Below are positions 11,812 to 25,670 of a DNA stretch of 64,000 bases, piece after piece. Position 1 is the stretch's first letter; the number at the start of each line of letters is the position of its first letter. The notes beneath the pieces are model-generated. The model was given only the letters and a program-made list of their open reading frames with translations, was not told the origin of the DNA and made no database searches. The position numbers and the translations under genes are program-made. This DNA is from Triatoma infestans (taxonomy: Eukaryota; Arthropoda; Insecta; Hemiptera; Reduviidae), in assembly GCA_011037195.1 (NCBI GenBank), contig JAAEAF010002760.1, positions 301,965 through 365,964 on the forward strand, read 5' to 3'.

Positions 11812-11904
11812 TGATGTCAGAGAGGCGGTTAATATGACGTGGCCGCCCCCAATAAACGTCATTGCCGCAGTGACGTCAGATTTTGGTCGATATTACCGCC
11901 TCTC
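11812..11904. promoter_or_regulatory. Second CRE cluster inside a 16-bp inverted repeat
   Basis: Four CRE-like sites lie within 70 bp: TGATGTCA (11812-11819), TGACGT (11835-11840), ACGTCA (11856-11861) and perfect TGACGTCA (11871-11878), with CCAAT at 11849-11853 beside GGCCGCCCCC. The last three CRE sites are enclosed by inverted arms GAGAGGCGGTTAATAT (11820-11835) and ATATTACCGCCTCTC (11890-11904), differing by one T. A second GC/CCAAT-type stretch (ATTGGAGGCGGCAAGC) follows near 11911-11926. The site combination repeats that at 10400-10485, so both may regulate one locus, this one as an enhancer, alternative or divergent promoter. Confidence 0.5.
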
Positions 11905-11939
11905 TTTTGTTATTGGAGGCGGCAAGCGGCAGTTGTTAA

Positions 11940-14900
11940 ACAGAATTGCTATCGACCACCTGTCAAGTGCTATACTTAGTTTGAGAAAAAAAAACAGTAA
12001 AAATTCAATCGTTTAAAATTCTATTTTTATTTACGCTATAAATTATTAATTTTTTTCATCATTAGACGGTGCTTTTGCGTATAAACATAATTATTTGCGA
12101 AAAACAATGAATCTGATTAAAAAACAAATTATCGATTAATTCCTATAATCTCCAATATTTATAGGTAGAAAATTTAAAATAAACTTTTTAACGAAACTTC
12201 CCATTAAATTGAAATTTCAAAAAAACGAATAAATTCAAATTACTTGAAAAAAAAAATAAATAAACATAATAAAATTAAGTATATGAAATTGCTTACTTAT
12301 TTAAAAGATGTTTCCAAAAACAAAATAATCACAAAATAATGAGTAAAATTATAAGAATGTTTAAAAAAAATAATAATAACCAAACAGAACAATAAAAATC
12401 CAGCGACCTAACAATCAAAATAATTGGCGGAAATAAAAAAAAATACGCGTTTTAATACTCTCCCTTTCAAAATAGATCAATATATTTTCGTTTAACTTGC
12501 CGTAAAATTTTAAATCTTTAGAAAATTTAAATAAATTTTAAACAAACATTAAATTTTGAAAAAATAAAAATTAAGCACGGAAAAAAAAAACAACAAAATC
12601 AAAAAAATAGATTTCGAGATATCTATATTATAAATATATTTTTGTATCAATATCGATTATTTTGTTTTTTAAATAATAATTAAGTCTAATATATATATTA
12701 TTTTATGCATTTTCGCATAGAATTAATTTTTAACGAAAATATCTATAATTCATCAGGAAATTCACAATATTTGATTTCTTTTGCTGTTTTTTTTTTTTAA
12801 ATATGTTAAATCTTTTTTCTAATGTTGGTAGTTATTATGTTTGTTTAAAATTGATAAAATTATCTCAGTTTTTTAAAACAATTTTTATTTATTAATAACT
12901 GGAGTATATTAATTTTTTAAAAAAACAAAAAAAACTAAGATTTAATTAGGAATTGTTTAACAAAAATGATTTTAAAACAGTCCGAACGAGAGATATATAA
13001 AAAAATTTAATATTTTTTAGTTCACTAATTAATTTTTTTTTTAAATTCGTAGAAACATTTTTTTGGCTTTAAAAAAAAAATCAAATATCATAATTATTTT
13101 TAATCGGAAAAAATAAATTATTTTTGCAAAATCTAATGGATAATTCCTTTATTATGTCGTGAAACTTTAAAATGTTTGCAACTTATTTATGATTTTATAA
13201 ACGCATTTTTCGGAAATCGAGTTTTTAAAATTTTTTATTATTTTTTTTTTTAAGTTTTACTTATAATAAATATAAAACATAAAACTATTTTCGAGTAATA
13301 TTTATTTTTTAAAAAATTAAAAGAAATGACTGACATAAAGACCCAGTAATCAAAGTAAAAGACGTGTGTGTTCGATGAGAGTAATTGTGTATTTTCAAAA
13401 GTAACAAAATATAATGTGAGGAAAAATGCATGAATGTAATGTGCATTGCATGACCTGCTTGTTTTCTTCAAGATGCATGAATTGGATGGGCTGTTAAATC
13501 TTTTTTTTTTATTTAATAAAATTTATTATTAATATTTTGTAATAAGATTCTCTGTGAAGAAAAAAAAAACAAAAACAAAAAACACTTTATTTGATCTTCT
13601 TGTTAAAATAAATAAATAAATCACTGGGACCGAACAGAAAAAGTACGATATTTTAAAATAATTATTCTTAAAAAAAGAAAAAAAGAAAAAGAAAAAAAAA
13701 AAACGTTAAAGTAAATCACCATACACAAGTGAAGGCTAGTGCCGGACTGTGTCAGAAGGCCCTGCCCCCTTAAAAAGAGGAGGTACCATTTGCCTGCCCT
13801 CTCTCAGAGTTCGGTGAAAGTTGGCTACAAAACATGTATGTATATATACATAGATAGGAAATGTAACGGGTTCCAGCTTTAACCGCTAGGCAGCACCACC
13901 TGACGGTGGATAGAAATCTTATTTAAGAAACTCAACTATATCCGTTTACTATTCTGAAACTACGATGTTTAGTTTATTATTACACTATTATATGACGTAC
14001 AGTGTAGATGATATTTTTTTTTTTTTTTTAACGGTTCTATTCCCATTTTTTTTTATTTTTTTTTTCAATTTTGTGAAGAACATTAGCAGTTTCATGATGG
14101 GAACTCATGTCTTTTAGTTTTTTTTTTTTAATTAATACTTTTATGTTTGAGATTTTCTAATTTAAAAATATTACAAAACACACGCATCTTATAACATGAT
14201 TCAGACATTCCTCAAAGAAACTTTAAAAAAAAAAAAAAAAAATCTTAATTTTAGCTATATTCAGAGATTTAATGATAAATTCAGCGTTGTTATCATCTTA
14301 CTTTTATAGTTCAAATAATTTACTTCAAGCAATTTTAATTTTCACTTCTAGAACACGCTATTGTAGTATACTTATTCAAAATACTATATTTTTATAAATT
14401 TTTATGATTAGCACAACATTTCTTTCAGTTTTTCAATTTAATTTTTTTTCTTTTTTTTTTTTTAACTGATTATAAAATATAAATATACCATATAAAAAAA
14501 TTTAAAAAAACTGAATTCAAAATTCACTTTTAAATTCAATTTAAAAAAAATCTTAATCCAATTTTCCTCAAGTTTAATATAATACCAAACCATATTTTCT
14601 AGTAAATTCACATCAGCACACTCGTAAACATCCACCAAAATAGAAAGATCTAAGAATTTTTTTTTTTTTTGTAAATTCATTAAAACTTCCGTTATTAAAT
14701 TTGTTTGGATATTTTTTTTTTAATTATTAATAATTTTGAAACTACAAATAAAAAAAAATTTAGTATCCTTTTTTTTTTTTTCAATTTTTGTAATCTCGCT
14801 AAATTCCTTTAACCTGGTCGTTAGAAAGTGTTAAAATTTGCAACTTCTTTATGATTTTAATAAACTATATTATTAAATTTTAAAATTTTTATTTTTATTT

Positions 14901-17900
14901 TTTTATATTTTGGGTGATTTTATTTTTTAGTTTGAAAGAAATAAGACTGGCATAGAGATCAGCATCAAAGTAAACAATGTGTTTGATAGTTATTGTGTTT
15001 TTTCAAAAAAAAAAAATGCAAATACTTTTCAAAAAATTCTATGTCAACAATTCATTGTGAAGTTTCCATATAATTTTTCGTAGTTTTCCAAATTTACAAT
15101 TGAATTTAAGATTTGATACTTACTAAAAACTATTCTTATATTAAATTATTAAGTTAATTCTTTCTAACTCTTTATATTATTTCTTTTTAATTCAAACATT
15201 TTATCATATCAATTTTCTCATTTAAAATATTTTCTCAGTTAAAAATATGACTTTCTCTTACTGTAAGTTCCAAATTGAACAAATATTTTTCCCATTTAAA
15301 ATTTACAACATATTACCCATTTTACCGGATTACTCATTAAAGTGACTTCTTACTTCACAATTTGTTCCGAATATCACCAAAAAAAACTAATCTTTCGGGA
15401 AAAATGATACGAATATTAGTGATTGACCCAGTTTTTAGTGATTGATTGATCAAGTTTAAAGAAAATTGTTGGAGCTATTTTCATGAAATACAATGTATCG
15501 CAAACAAAAATACTGAAAGAAAACGAAACCATTTTTAAACAAGTTGGATCTTTCAGTTGACCAGACTTTAATAGCAGATATTTTGAACAGAATCAATCCT
15601 CTTTGTAATACACGTTTAGTTTAACAGTGGATTTTTATATTTTCGAGTTTATCTAATTCATATTTAAACAAAACACATATAAGAACCATTTGCTAAAAAA
15701 CATTTTTTTATACTATCATGAATACTAGTTAACGTGAATTTTATCTAAAAAAAAAGTCGAATTTGAAATGTTCGAAACGATCGCAGTACTTCTTCAGCTG
15801 GCAGCAAAAGAAAGGAAAATAAATTGCTTTTCTCATAAAAAAAAAAGAAAACAAGAAGTTAATTTGTTTAATATTTTTTTAAAAGTGATTAATAAAATAA
15901 TATTTATACCATTTTCAAAATTTAATGGACTTAGAAAAATTTTACAGCATCTTTTTAAAAAAAAATATAGTTCATATATATTATAAAATACATTGTAAAA
16001 TTTTATAGTTCATTTTATAATATGTATTTTTTTTTTTTTCTTTCTTTTTTTCCACTATAGTTTACTTTATTTTTGTGATTAAATCGTTCAGTTTAATTTT
16101 AATAAACAGTGTGGGTTTGAAAATAATACCTTAAAAATCTCTTTTTAATTTTGTTTATTTTATAGTAATTAATTTTTAATCCTTTATTGGTTTATCTTTT
16201 TTTTAAATTATTTATCTTCTTCTTTCATTAATTAGAAATTCATTTTTTTTTTGTTTTTTTTTTTAAATACTTTGATTAAAAAATTCGGAAAATTTAAAAT
16301 AAATATTTTAATAGTATTTTAAATCTTTATACTATATTGATTTTAAATTTTTTATATAAAAAAAAAAATTACTTAATTATACTTTGTTTCTTTTTTTGAT
16401 TGAAATTTTACACTCTATATAATTTTGATTATTAGATATTGACATTTTTTGAAAAATAAACTATTTACGTTTCTGAATTTTAGTATACGTATATTTATAG
16501 ATTCTTGAAGGAACAGCGATTAGGTATATGGCCTCTGTAACTTAGGAGAACATGTGGACATGTGTCATTATTTAGGGAATCGTCCTATTTTTACTGGAAT
16601 ATAGAATTAGGTAGTTGGGAAAGAAGGGGCATTAAGCTAGGCAGAAATTATCCATTTACTTAATGGCGGAAAAATGGACAAATTTATTTTACATTCATGG
16701 ATGTTCCTGATTGATAAATAAATGCAATACTTAATTCCTAGAATTATTTTTTTGTTTTAAAATTGAAAATACTATACTCGTACATATATTCTCTTTCCCT
16801 ATCGTAAAATTTCATTTACTTTTTCTTCTTTCTTAGTGACTAAGTTATTTTTTTCTATATTGTGTACGATGAACTCTTCTAGGCTGACGGTATACAAACA
16901 TGCCTAGCCTATCTGTAGCTATTAGTTTTATTGTTTGTATTTGTATTTTCCTTTTATAAAATATGTAAAGCGAGCTTTCTTTTCTATTCTATAGATTTTT
17001 GAATGATAAAAAGTTTTGTTCTATTTACATTTTGTCTATAAACTATAAATGATATTTGGGTCTTCTATACTTCTTAGAGAATATTGTTTAGTTTTATCTT
17101 TCTTTTAAATCTTTTTAAAAACTTTCAGTTGATAGGTTTTTTTTTATTATAAAAAAAATGAAAAAATAAATAATTTTACATATTGGATTATCCAGTTTTT
17201 ACTATAAATAAAAAAAAAAAATCAATAATCAATGGATTAGGTATTAATCAGTGAAATCCTGATTTCATAACATATACATTATTTGAGATTCCGCAAAATA
17301 AATCTTTTTATTATTTTTATTTCACTACAAAGCATTTCATTTTTTTTTTTAACAAAAAATTAAGGATCATATTGAATAAATATATATATATACTTTTTTA
17401 AATCCCCTTTAACATAAATTAATTACTTTAGAAATCATTTTGGTTTAATTAATAGTATTACAATTAAATTAATATTTATTTAAACTTAAAAAAATTTGTA
17501 TATTTATTATTCCAACAAATCTTTTCATAAACTAGTCAAATTCAAAAATAATTTACACTTATTCTATTATAAATATTATTATCGAATATTATTGACTTAA
17601 ATAATCGTATGGATTTGTTTATTGATTCAAAAAAAAAAAAATAATTAATAAATTCATTAAAGTATAAGTACATAAATTTTGAAATCTTCTAGTTATTGTA
17701 AAAAAATTAGTTCGTCCAATAAACTTTCCAGCTTACATTAAAAATAATTATTTCTATTTATAAAAGTAATAATATGAAAAATTTTAGTTGATTAAATAAT
17801 TATAAGATTTTTCTAATTATTAAATATTATTTTTATTGTAAAAGAAGAATTTAGTTAAAATGTAGAAATTTTTAATATAATAAACAATAACCAGGACTAA

Positions 17901-20900
17901 AATTAAAAGTTTTTGTTTTATTTATTTATTTTTTTTAATGATTCTTATTTCATTTAAAGATTGTAATTTTATTTTATTCATATAAATAGTCATCATCGAT
18001 TTTTTTAGTTTTATATTTTAAAAATTTGTTCTCAAATAACGTTTTCCTTTAAATTAAATTTAAATTTAATTAAACATTAAAAATATTTGAATGTTTATCA
18101 CAGCAAACTAAGTATAGTTTCCCAAACAATTCTCTCCACAATTTCTTATAAATCTATTGTCTATTTTAAACATTTTCTTCTTTTACTTTTATTACAATAA
18201 TCTTGAAGTTATTTGAAGATAACTTTTTATTAATATATTATTATTCTTACAATAGAAATTATTATTTTAATTAGAGATAATTCATTTTGTTTAAAATTCA
18301 ATACTAATATTTCCATAAAAATAAATAAAACATTTGAATAAAACTTTAGTGATTCTAATATGTTTTATTTCAGATTAATTCACTTTTCTTTTTTTTTAAA
18401 TATACTTCCAAATTTGAAAATATAAGGTTAACACTTTAAGAATTTTGTTAATTTTGAATTTAAAAAATAATAATCATAAAAAATATTTTCTAAATCTAAT
18501 GTATGATTTAATTTAACAACAGGTTTAGCTTTTTAAATATATTTTTTTGGATTATTTGAAACAATAAACAATTCATATAATTTTATAATGTTTTATTGAA
18601 AACAAATTTTTCAAATCTTAAAAGAATTGTAATTATTAAATGTTTCATTTATTTTTCTTTAAATACTGAAGTTTTTTTATTTTCTTTTTATTAAAAGAAG
18701 TAAATCTAATCAATTTATAGAAACTTTTTCCATTATCATTCTTGGAAAAGAAAATTTAAATTCAACTCATGTAATTACGGGCAAAATTGGAACTATTTAT
18801 AAAATTTATATGACTTTATTATATTAAAATTTCTTGTTTCCTATAAATATTTTAAAAATATCCATGATTTTGGTAATTATATCATCTTTAAAATTTATTA
18901 TAATTTTCAGTGGAGAATATTATTTGGAATTTCGTGATTTCATTTCTAGTTTTGTAAAAATAAAAATAGATTTGAACTGGTTCTAAATATTAAGTTCAGA
19001 CTTTCATGGAATTACAGATTTTAAACTTTTAACTTAATTTATCAATCAACTAATCAAATTTTTAATTACTTAAGCTAAAAGTCGAGTAAGGTTATAAGGC
19101 TTCATTGTATTAATTTATAATTAGAATTAACATAATTCTATGATTCATATATAATTTCCACATTTCATTAATTTAAAAATAATTAGTAAAAACTAATAAA
19201 ATGAAATTGAAAAACAAAGAAGATTACAATTCGTATGATTGTATTCATTCGAATACGATAGTTTTTTTAAAAAAATAAAAAATAACATTCCATTTCTATT
19301 GATAAATTCAACTATTTCATAATATTATTATTATATTGATTCAAATAATTATATAAAAAAAAATAGTTGGAGCTCCATGGTGAATTAATTCAACAAGTGG
19401 TGGAATGGCACCCTGGTAACCTGCCCCTTTATAACCACACCTAGTATTGTGTTCATTTATTTATTTCTATGATACAACAATTAAATTCCGAAATATAAAA
19501 ACTATTACATTTACGGTCTATCCATTATTAAATTTATTATTGTTATTTTCGTGTAATTAACACTATTTTAAACTTCATACTGAATTTGAATTTTACTTAG
19601 TAATGTTTTAATAGTTTTAATTATTTTTAAAACGAAATATAAAAAAATTGTAATTTATTATTATTTTTTTTTTAAATTTACATCAATTTTTTTTTTATAA
19701 TAAAACTATAAAAATAAATCCCCACGCTTCGATGACAGGTTTGTAATAATTCGTTTTTATATCGACTTTTTATTATTATTATTTTTTTTAATTGTCATTG
19801 ATCTTAACCGTTTATTACTTTGAATTTTTTTTTTTTTTTTTTAATAAAAAATTTATTTGTGTTTAATGTATTATTATTTTTTGTTTACTTCTATATGTCT
19901 ATTAATTATCAAGGATGTTATATAATTTTTTTCTTTTGTTTTTTTTTTTTTTTAAAAAAAAGGAATATTTTAACAATTTTTTTTATGTATGCAATAAATT
20001 TTGATGATTGCAGTATATCTAAAACTAAAAATTAAAAAAATTAACATATTTTGCTATTTTTTATTATATTTTATCTTCAAAATTTAACAGCTAATTAAAT
20101 AATTGTAACTGATTTAAGTTAGGAACAAATTTGTTTTAGAGTGGGGTATATTGATCGTGCACTCCATTTTGTTTTATTTCGGCCATATTTGGGGAAAATA
20201 TGATTTTTTTCCTTTTTAAAGAATTATAATTTACTACGATATTTGATTGTAGCAGTAAATGCTCTTTTTATTTTTTTATTTTTTTTAAACAACACAACAA
20301 TTAAGATTGTAATATATTCTACAAAGCTACTTATTTGTTTCAAACAATAACTCATAAGCTAATAAGAATTTTTGGAAAAAAACGTCAACTATTAAATTAT
20401 TAAACTCTTTGAATAACATACTACTCGAAAATTCAATTGAAAAGAATATGTTATTTGTATGGATATAATTAGAGAAATAATCTAATGTAAAAAAATACGA
20501 AAAAAACTGACATTTTTTGAAAAATAAATATACAAAACAAACTAGCAGCTGGTAAAATGCATTCAACTCTAAAAATGACTTGAACATTTTGATGATTTAA
20601 TAGCTTATAAATTATATATTGTTATATGTCAAAAGATATTTAAACTCAAAGACCTATAATTTGAAAAAGCTTATTAGTTCATGTAAATACTTTATCATAA
20701 CAAAAGAAAATATGTATATCACGAATATATTTCAAAAATATGTCACTGTCCAAGTTTGGTCTAGTAGATTTTTAATCTTTGTCCGAAAATAATTAATTAT
20801 TTTCTTTTTTGGATTTTCCTTTAATAATAATAGTAAAATATTGCAACTATATTGTATAATAATCTATAAAAATAATTTACAATATTTGTAATATATTTAA

Positions 20901-22075
20901 TTGGATTACTTCACTGATAGGCTTTATTAGTTTTTATAAATATATTCATTTGTGGAACAATTTTTAAAGCTACCTCTAAAGTGAATGATTTTTTTGTTTT
21001 GTTTTAATAATATCTACATTTCCTGAATGAATAATTCCATTAATTGAACATAACGACACTACAAATTATATGTAAACATAAGATAGTATACGGGATATCT
21101 TGTAGGGAATTTAATTCTGAGTGAAATAATTTTTTTCCATTAATATTTACATAAAAAATAATGATGAATAACTATAGTCCAAAAACAGAAATTTACTTTC
21201 TAAAATAAATAAATAAATAAATTATTTTTAATTAATTATTATAATTATCTATTCACAGAATTAATTTTTTTGTTTAGACAAAATTTACAACTGGACAATA
21301 ATAATACTCTAGTAATTTCTTTGGTGGCCTTTGCCTAGTCCTAAGTGTGGCTAAGAATAATTTTGGTAGTGTCAGATTTAGTAGAGATAAAAATTCTGGC
21401 AGGTAAAATTCAAATAAAATTGGCCCTTGGTTAAATAACGATGTCCGGGACTCAGTAGATTTCTTGATTTTATCTTGAAAACTTTATCGTTATTTCTCAT
21501 TTCCAACTTATTCTTGTCTCACAAATGAAGTTTCCTTTTTTTTTATCTTCTTTTCATTTATATCACTTACTAGCTCTGCGAATATACTGTTATGCAATAT
21601 TCCTCTTATTTCTATATTGGTTCTTAATAAATTTTTGAATTCTATACAACCATAGTCATTAAAAGGTCAAATTGTAAGAATGAGGAGAATTCATGTTACA
21701 ACGTCATTTTGATAAAATAATTTTTTTTTTTTTTTTGGAATATAATTAATATTGTTAGTAAATATATTGCATCAGGATGGAAATTTTAATTTGTCTTCGT
21801 TATACGTTAAAATAGTTTCGGCTTTGCAAAGAATGATATTATTTTAAACAAATCTAATCTAATCTGTTTGTTTATATCCATATTTTATTTGATATTGAGC
21901 ATTTCTATATCCGTTTACAATCTTCTTAATTAATATATAAACTAATAATCTTATTTTAATAAGAGGTAATTACTTGAAGAAGTAAAATAAATTATGTATA
22001 GTATACGCTATTGAAAGTAGGTGATAAAAATTCCTTTTATATAGACTAATCCAATCTGTACTAATATCTATTTGT
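11940..22075. other. Ten-kilobase AT-rich block nearly free of recognisable transposons
   Basis: Mostly A/T runs with none of the repeat families that crowd the rest of the window. The open frames (for example minus 13250-13471, 14462-14680, 20327-20587; plus 15768-15986, 19820-20035) are low-complexity K/N/F/I strings and not credible proteins. Small islands of higher complexity lie at about 13720-13920, 16500-16690 and 19370-19440; none is recognised. The block could be intron or intergenic regulatory DNA next to the CRE clusters. Confidence 0.5.
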
Positions 22076-22632
22076 AATTGAGGAGATCTGGGGAAAAGCG
22101 GCTCATAGTTAAAAATCTTGATTTTGAGAAAACCTACATTGAATGTTACTTATTATTGAGTCTCTGTTATTGTCACTGCAACCATAGTCTCTTTTAATAC
22201 CATAGTTTTGGATGAGTTTGTAACACATTTAACATAATTTTTTTAAAATATGTAAATGTAACTAGTAATATTATTGGCCCTTTTTATGCAGAACTATATT
22301 TTAAATAATTTTGTGAACAGTAAGTAATTAAATTCAGTGTACTGAAGCTCTACTTTTCAGTTTCCATTTCATATATAGCCTTCTTCACTCGCAATATTAT
22401 CATCAACTTTATTTGTTAACTGAAACAGTGCAGTAGCAAACAGTATCACAGCCACTCAGATGATATTCCAACCAAAAAAAAAAAAACAGCTGATCAAATA
22501 AAAAAATGTGCTGCCACTTACAGTTAGTCTATTGAAATAAAATTTGATCAGCTTATGGCCGTTTATTTGAAATGTTCTGGGGAAAAAGGAACTATGGTTC
22601 TGTGGGTTCCTTTTCCCCAGACCTCCTCAATT
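22076..22632. mobile_element. Non-autonomous element with 23-bp terminal inverted repeats
   Basis: The left end reads AATTGAGGAGATCTGGGGAA (22076 on) and the right end is its reverse complement with one mismatch (CTTTTCCCCAGACCTCCTCA then ATT, ending 22632): 22 of 23 positions match. Next to the right end, TTCTGGGGAAAAAGGAAC (from about 22575) and GTTCCTTTTCCCCAGA make a subterminal hairpin. The interior has no transposase. Length about 557 bp suggests a MITE-type element; the superfamily cannot be set because no clear target duplication is visible. Confidence 0.65.
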
Positions 22633-24119
22633 CTTATAAATGTTTTCAAAAAAAAAAATAGGCCTAAGAGATTTTAGGTAGAATTTTCCAAAAAACTTAA
22701 TTTTGCTTCCGATGCTTTTTCACCATACCGATACAATGCTAAGTACATTATCATTAAAAGATCTGTCGTGGCTCTCTTTTCTCCTAACTTTCATTTCTTT
22801 CTCTCTACACTGGATTGAATCGGTCTTAAACATGGAAAAACATACTATTGAAAGGGTGAGTGAATAATAAATGCATGATGTGGTTATACTTTGCTTTCCG
22901 GCACCTCCCTAATCTACTTAGATTGTAGTATATCTCATTTGTAGCATATTTCATTTTTTTTTTTTTTCATTACAATGCGTAATAATAATTTAATTATATA
23001 ATTCAGAAAAAAGTAAGTTATAACAATATTTTCAATAAGAAAATAAACAAAGATTTTTTTTTTTTCATAGAAATTTTGGAATTTCATTATAAAAAGAATG
23101 TAAAGTTTTTTGCAATTTTTTAGGGAACTATTTTTGGAAGTGAGCAAACAACTTCGCTTTTATCCTTAAATTCTATTTAAAAAAACCAGAAGAAGGTATT
23201 CTTCTAAATATAATAAGAAACTCAGCAACAAACTAAATTTAATAAAAATAAATAAAATATTCGAACCATAGCAAATTAATAAAAAATAATAAACATTTCA
23301 TAAAAATGTTTACTACAAAATAAACAACGCACATTATACTGGTTACATTCATTTTCGGCTTTATTACACTTCTATGCGCAGCGATTATCATAGAAGAATT
23401 ACACTAACAATATAACGAATAAAATGAAAATAAGTGACAAAACTAGCCTATAACTTTGTACTAGTTAACAATTAGTTTATATTAGTTTGCTCCATCTATT
23501 ATGGACTTCGGTTATCTCTACAACAACCCATACAACAATCTAACTTGTCTATTATGTATCTTATTTCTTATACAAAAAAATTAGGAAAAATTGATTTTTA
23601 GGCGTTTCTGAATATGTACGTTCAATGTAATTGAAACTGTCTTTATAAGTATAGCGGGGAACTAACAGAAAACGCTGGCCGTACAGTATTCTCACATTAT
23701 ACATTATATTCTAAAATTATTCCCTAAAAATACAAATGTTTAATAAAATAAGTTTTATATATTAATGCAAATGAATTAATATTGTTTCCTACACTTGTAG
23801 AGAACTATATGAATAATTTCAGTTGGTTAAGGGTTCATTTTGTTATAGTTGCCGGTATTAATTTGTTCTCGGACTAGTTAGTTGGGCATTGTTCTATCAT
23901 TAATGCATGCAGTTCTGCATAAGTTTACGAAGCATCATAATTCGTCCTAAGAAGCCCGTATATATATTTTAAAGATACCTTTGCGTGTGTAATGGTTGTA
24001 GGAGGAGATGTTGGTTGTAGATGTTGATAGATAAATAACACCTCAATATCGGTATAAATATATAATTGATATATATGTATATGACTGACTGCCAAGGACT
24101 GTATACTTTACACTACAAG
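22633..24119. other. AT-rich sequence, nothing recognised
   Basis: Poly(A/T)-rich with moderately complex patches at 22690-22920 and 23450-24000. The minus frame at 22935-23147 is low complexity. No repeat family or RNA gene identified. Confidence 0.5.
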
Positions 24120-24425
24120 AACTGAACAGACTGACTGACGTGGCTAAACGATGTGTACAATTCAAGTGTGAGACTGTGAACAGAATATCCCTTTTTGACT
24201 CTGTCTCTCGTATATATATCCAACTGGCCTCTCCTCTCCTTTCTCTCGAGAGGGGCTCTTTCTCTCTGATGCGTGGTGGGGGTTCACTCGCTAGTGTGGA
24301 TGAGTGGTGGGGGTTCACTACCCCTACACGTGACATATATAGGAAACTATGGAGAAGTGGAAAATATTGGTCACGGCAAATATTGACAATTGTTTTTTCT
24401 CCCATCATCGGTTTTGACAGATAAG
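24120..24425. other. Unassigned G/C-richer island, open on both strands
   Basis: Frames are open on both strands (plus 24140-24424, minus 24043-24408), which reflects composition rather than two genes. A 16-bp unit GTGGTGGGGGTTCACT occurs twice, 31 bp apart (24273-24288, 24304-24319), and a CT-rich tract (CTCTCCTCTCCTTTCTCTCG) precedes it. No protein family is recognisable in either frame. Confidence 0.4.
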
Positions 24426-24559
24426 GAAAACAGCCAAGAAAACTCAGTTTTGAAATTATTTAACTAGTAACCTATAGCATCAAGCATGACTAACTAATAT
24501 TTTAAAAAAAGAAGAAGATATTTATCTTATTGAGCACACTGGTGACGATTAAGTATTTT

Positions 24560-24800
24560 AATATATAATACTAGATTAGATTAGATTCTGGGGGTTAGAT
24601 TCTGGGGGGGGGGGATTGGCTCTTCAGCCTGCGCCACCACGATCCCCAAGGATCTATTTTGGCATCCCCTAAGTTGGAGACCCTTCTCCAGCCCTGTCCT
24701 TTATTTGAACTTTGGAATCTGGGGAGGCTCTTAGGTGGTCGGTTAAGAGCACCTCCCATCAGAGCACCATCTCGAGTCCCCTGTATACATAATACTAATC
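24560..24800. other. Unassigned GC-rich island with poly-G tract
   Basis: Begins with tandem ATTAG/GGGGTTAGATTCTGGGG units and a G tract (about 24605-24615), followed by C-rich sequence. It resembles the scale of a SINE or short repeat but matches none of the families here; the open frame 24659-24841 has no known motif. Confidence 0.3.
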
Positions 24801-25212
24801 AAATGATACTAATTAATTATACATTTTATATTACAATTTAATTGTAGCATTATAGTAAAGTACAGATAAAATATGTCGCTAATTTAGTTTTATAATGCAT
24901 AATATCTTGATATGACTATTTATAAAGGAGTTATTTTGTTTCCGTTAGCGTCTGTGTACTTAATAATATGAAAGGAAATTACAGAGGCTAACCAATACTC
25001 TTCTTTTGGAACTTAAAAGAGTAACTATGAAAATTAGGTCCGATTAGAGAAGAACTAGTACAATAAAAGAAGATGGTTAAATCTCCAGTGCTGAAAAGTA
25101 TCGAGATTTTTCTAATTGCCTGTTTCTATTTTTACATCGTCAGTCATTGTTTTCCCATCAGCAGAAACTTTGGACAATAGGGTGAGTGAGTGATATTTTG
25201 AATTTGATTATC

Positions 25213-25237
25213 TCCTACAATACATTATATTATAGGA
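25213..25237. repeat. 25-bp direct repeat, left copy
   Basis: Identical to 26250-26274 and nearly self-palindromic (TCCTACAATA ... TATAGGA). Far longer than the 4-6 bp target duplication of Gypsy elements. Confidence 0.85.
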
Positions 25238-25269
25238 AGGGGGATATCTCATCAAGTCTCCCCCCCTTA

Positions 25270-25670
25270 AATCCTGATTTTAGGATTTGGTTTATGTGCC
25301 GTTTCCAAATGATCCAATTGTCCATTAATATTTTATAAATAACTTCGCCTTCCTTTTTTATAATTTTTCCAAAACTCGAACGTGGCCCCCCTCCATAGTT
25401 TCTGGCCTGTACTCAATCTCCTACTTGTAATGTTCTCTTGGCAGACGTTTTTTTCCTATAATCTGAATTAGTAGTGTCCGTTATTAAAGTCAGACCGCGT
25501 TCGAATAGTCCTTCCAAACATTAATTCGTAAGCAGAATGTCCTGTATGGTTCATTGTTTCTCTTAACCTCATGAGCAGTATGTTAAGCTTCGTTTCGGTG
25601 TATTCTGTTTCACTTCCCATCGCTCTCAGTCCCTTTTTAACAGTTTGTACAAATCGTTCCGCCTGGCCGT
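25270..25670 (-). pseudogene. Integrase C-terminal fragment of a Gypsy-type element
   Basis: In a frame different from gag, the minus strand reads NGQAERFVQTVKKGLRAM, then LNILLMRLRETMNHTGHSAY and ELMFGRTIRTR, the classic end of the rve integrase core of Gypsy-type Pol proteins (NGQAER ... P ... LMxGRxxR). This includes the region of the catalytic glutamate helix but not the first two catalytic aspartates, which are deleted. Stops follow near 25480. It runs toward the polypurine tract, as expected for the 3' end of pol. Confidence 0.78.

Noticed and set aside
13250..20587. Several 70-90-codon frames in the AT-rich block
   Set aside because: Composition is almost only F, I, K, N, Y and L from A/T runs; no motif, no start context and no splice support.
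24043..24424. 121-codon and 94-codon frames on opposite strands
   Set aside because: They overlap almost completely; a shared stop-poor composition explains both, and neither has a known motif.
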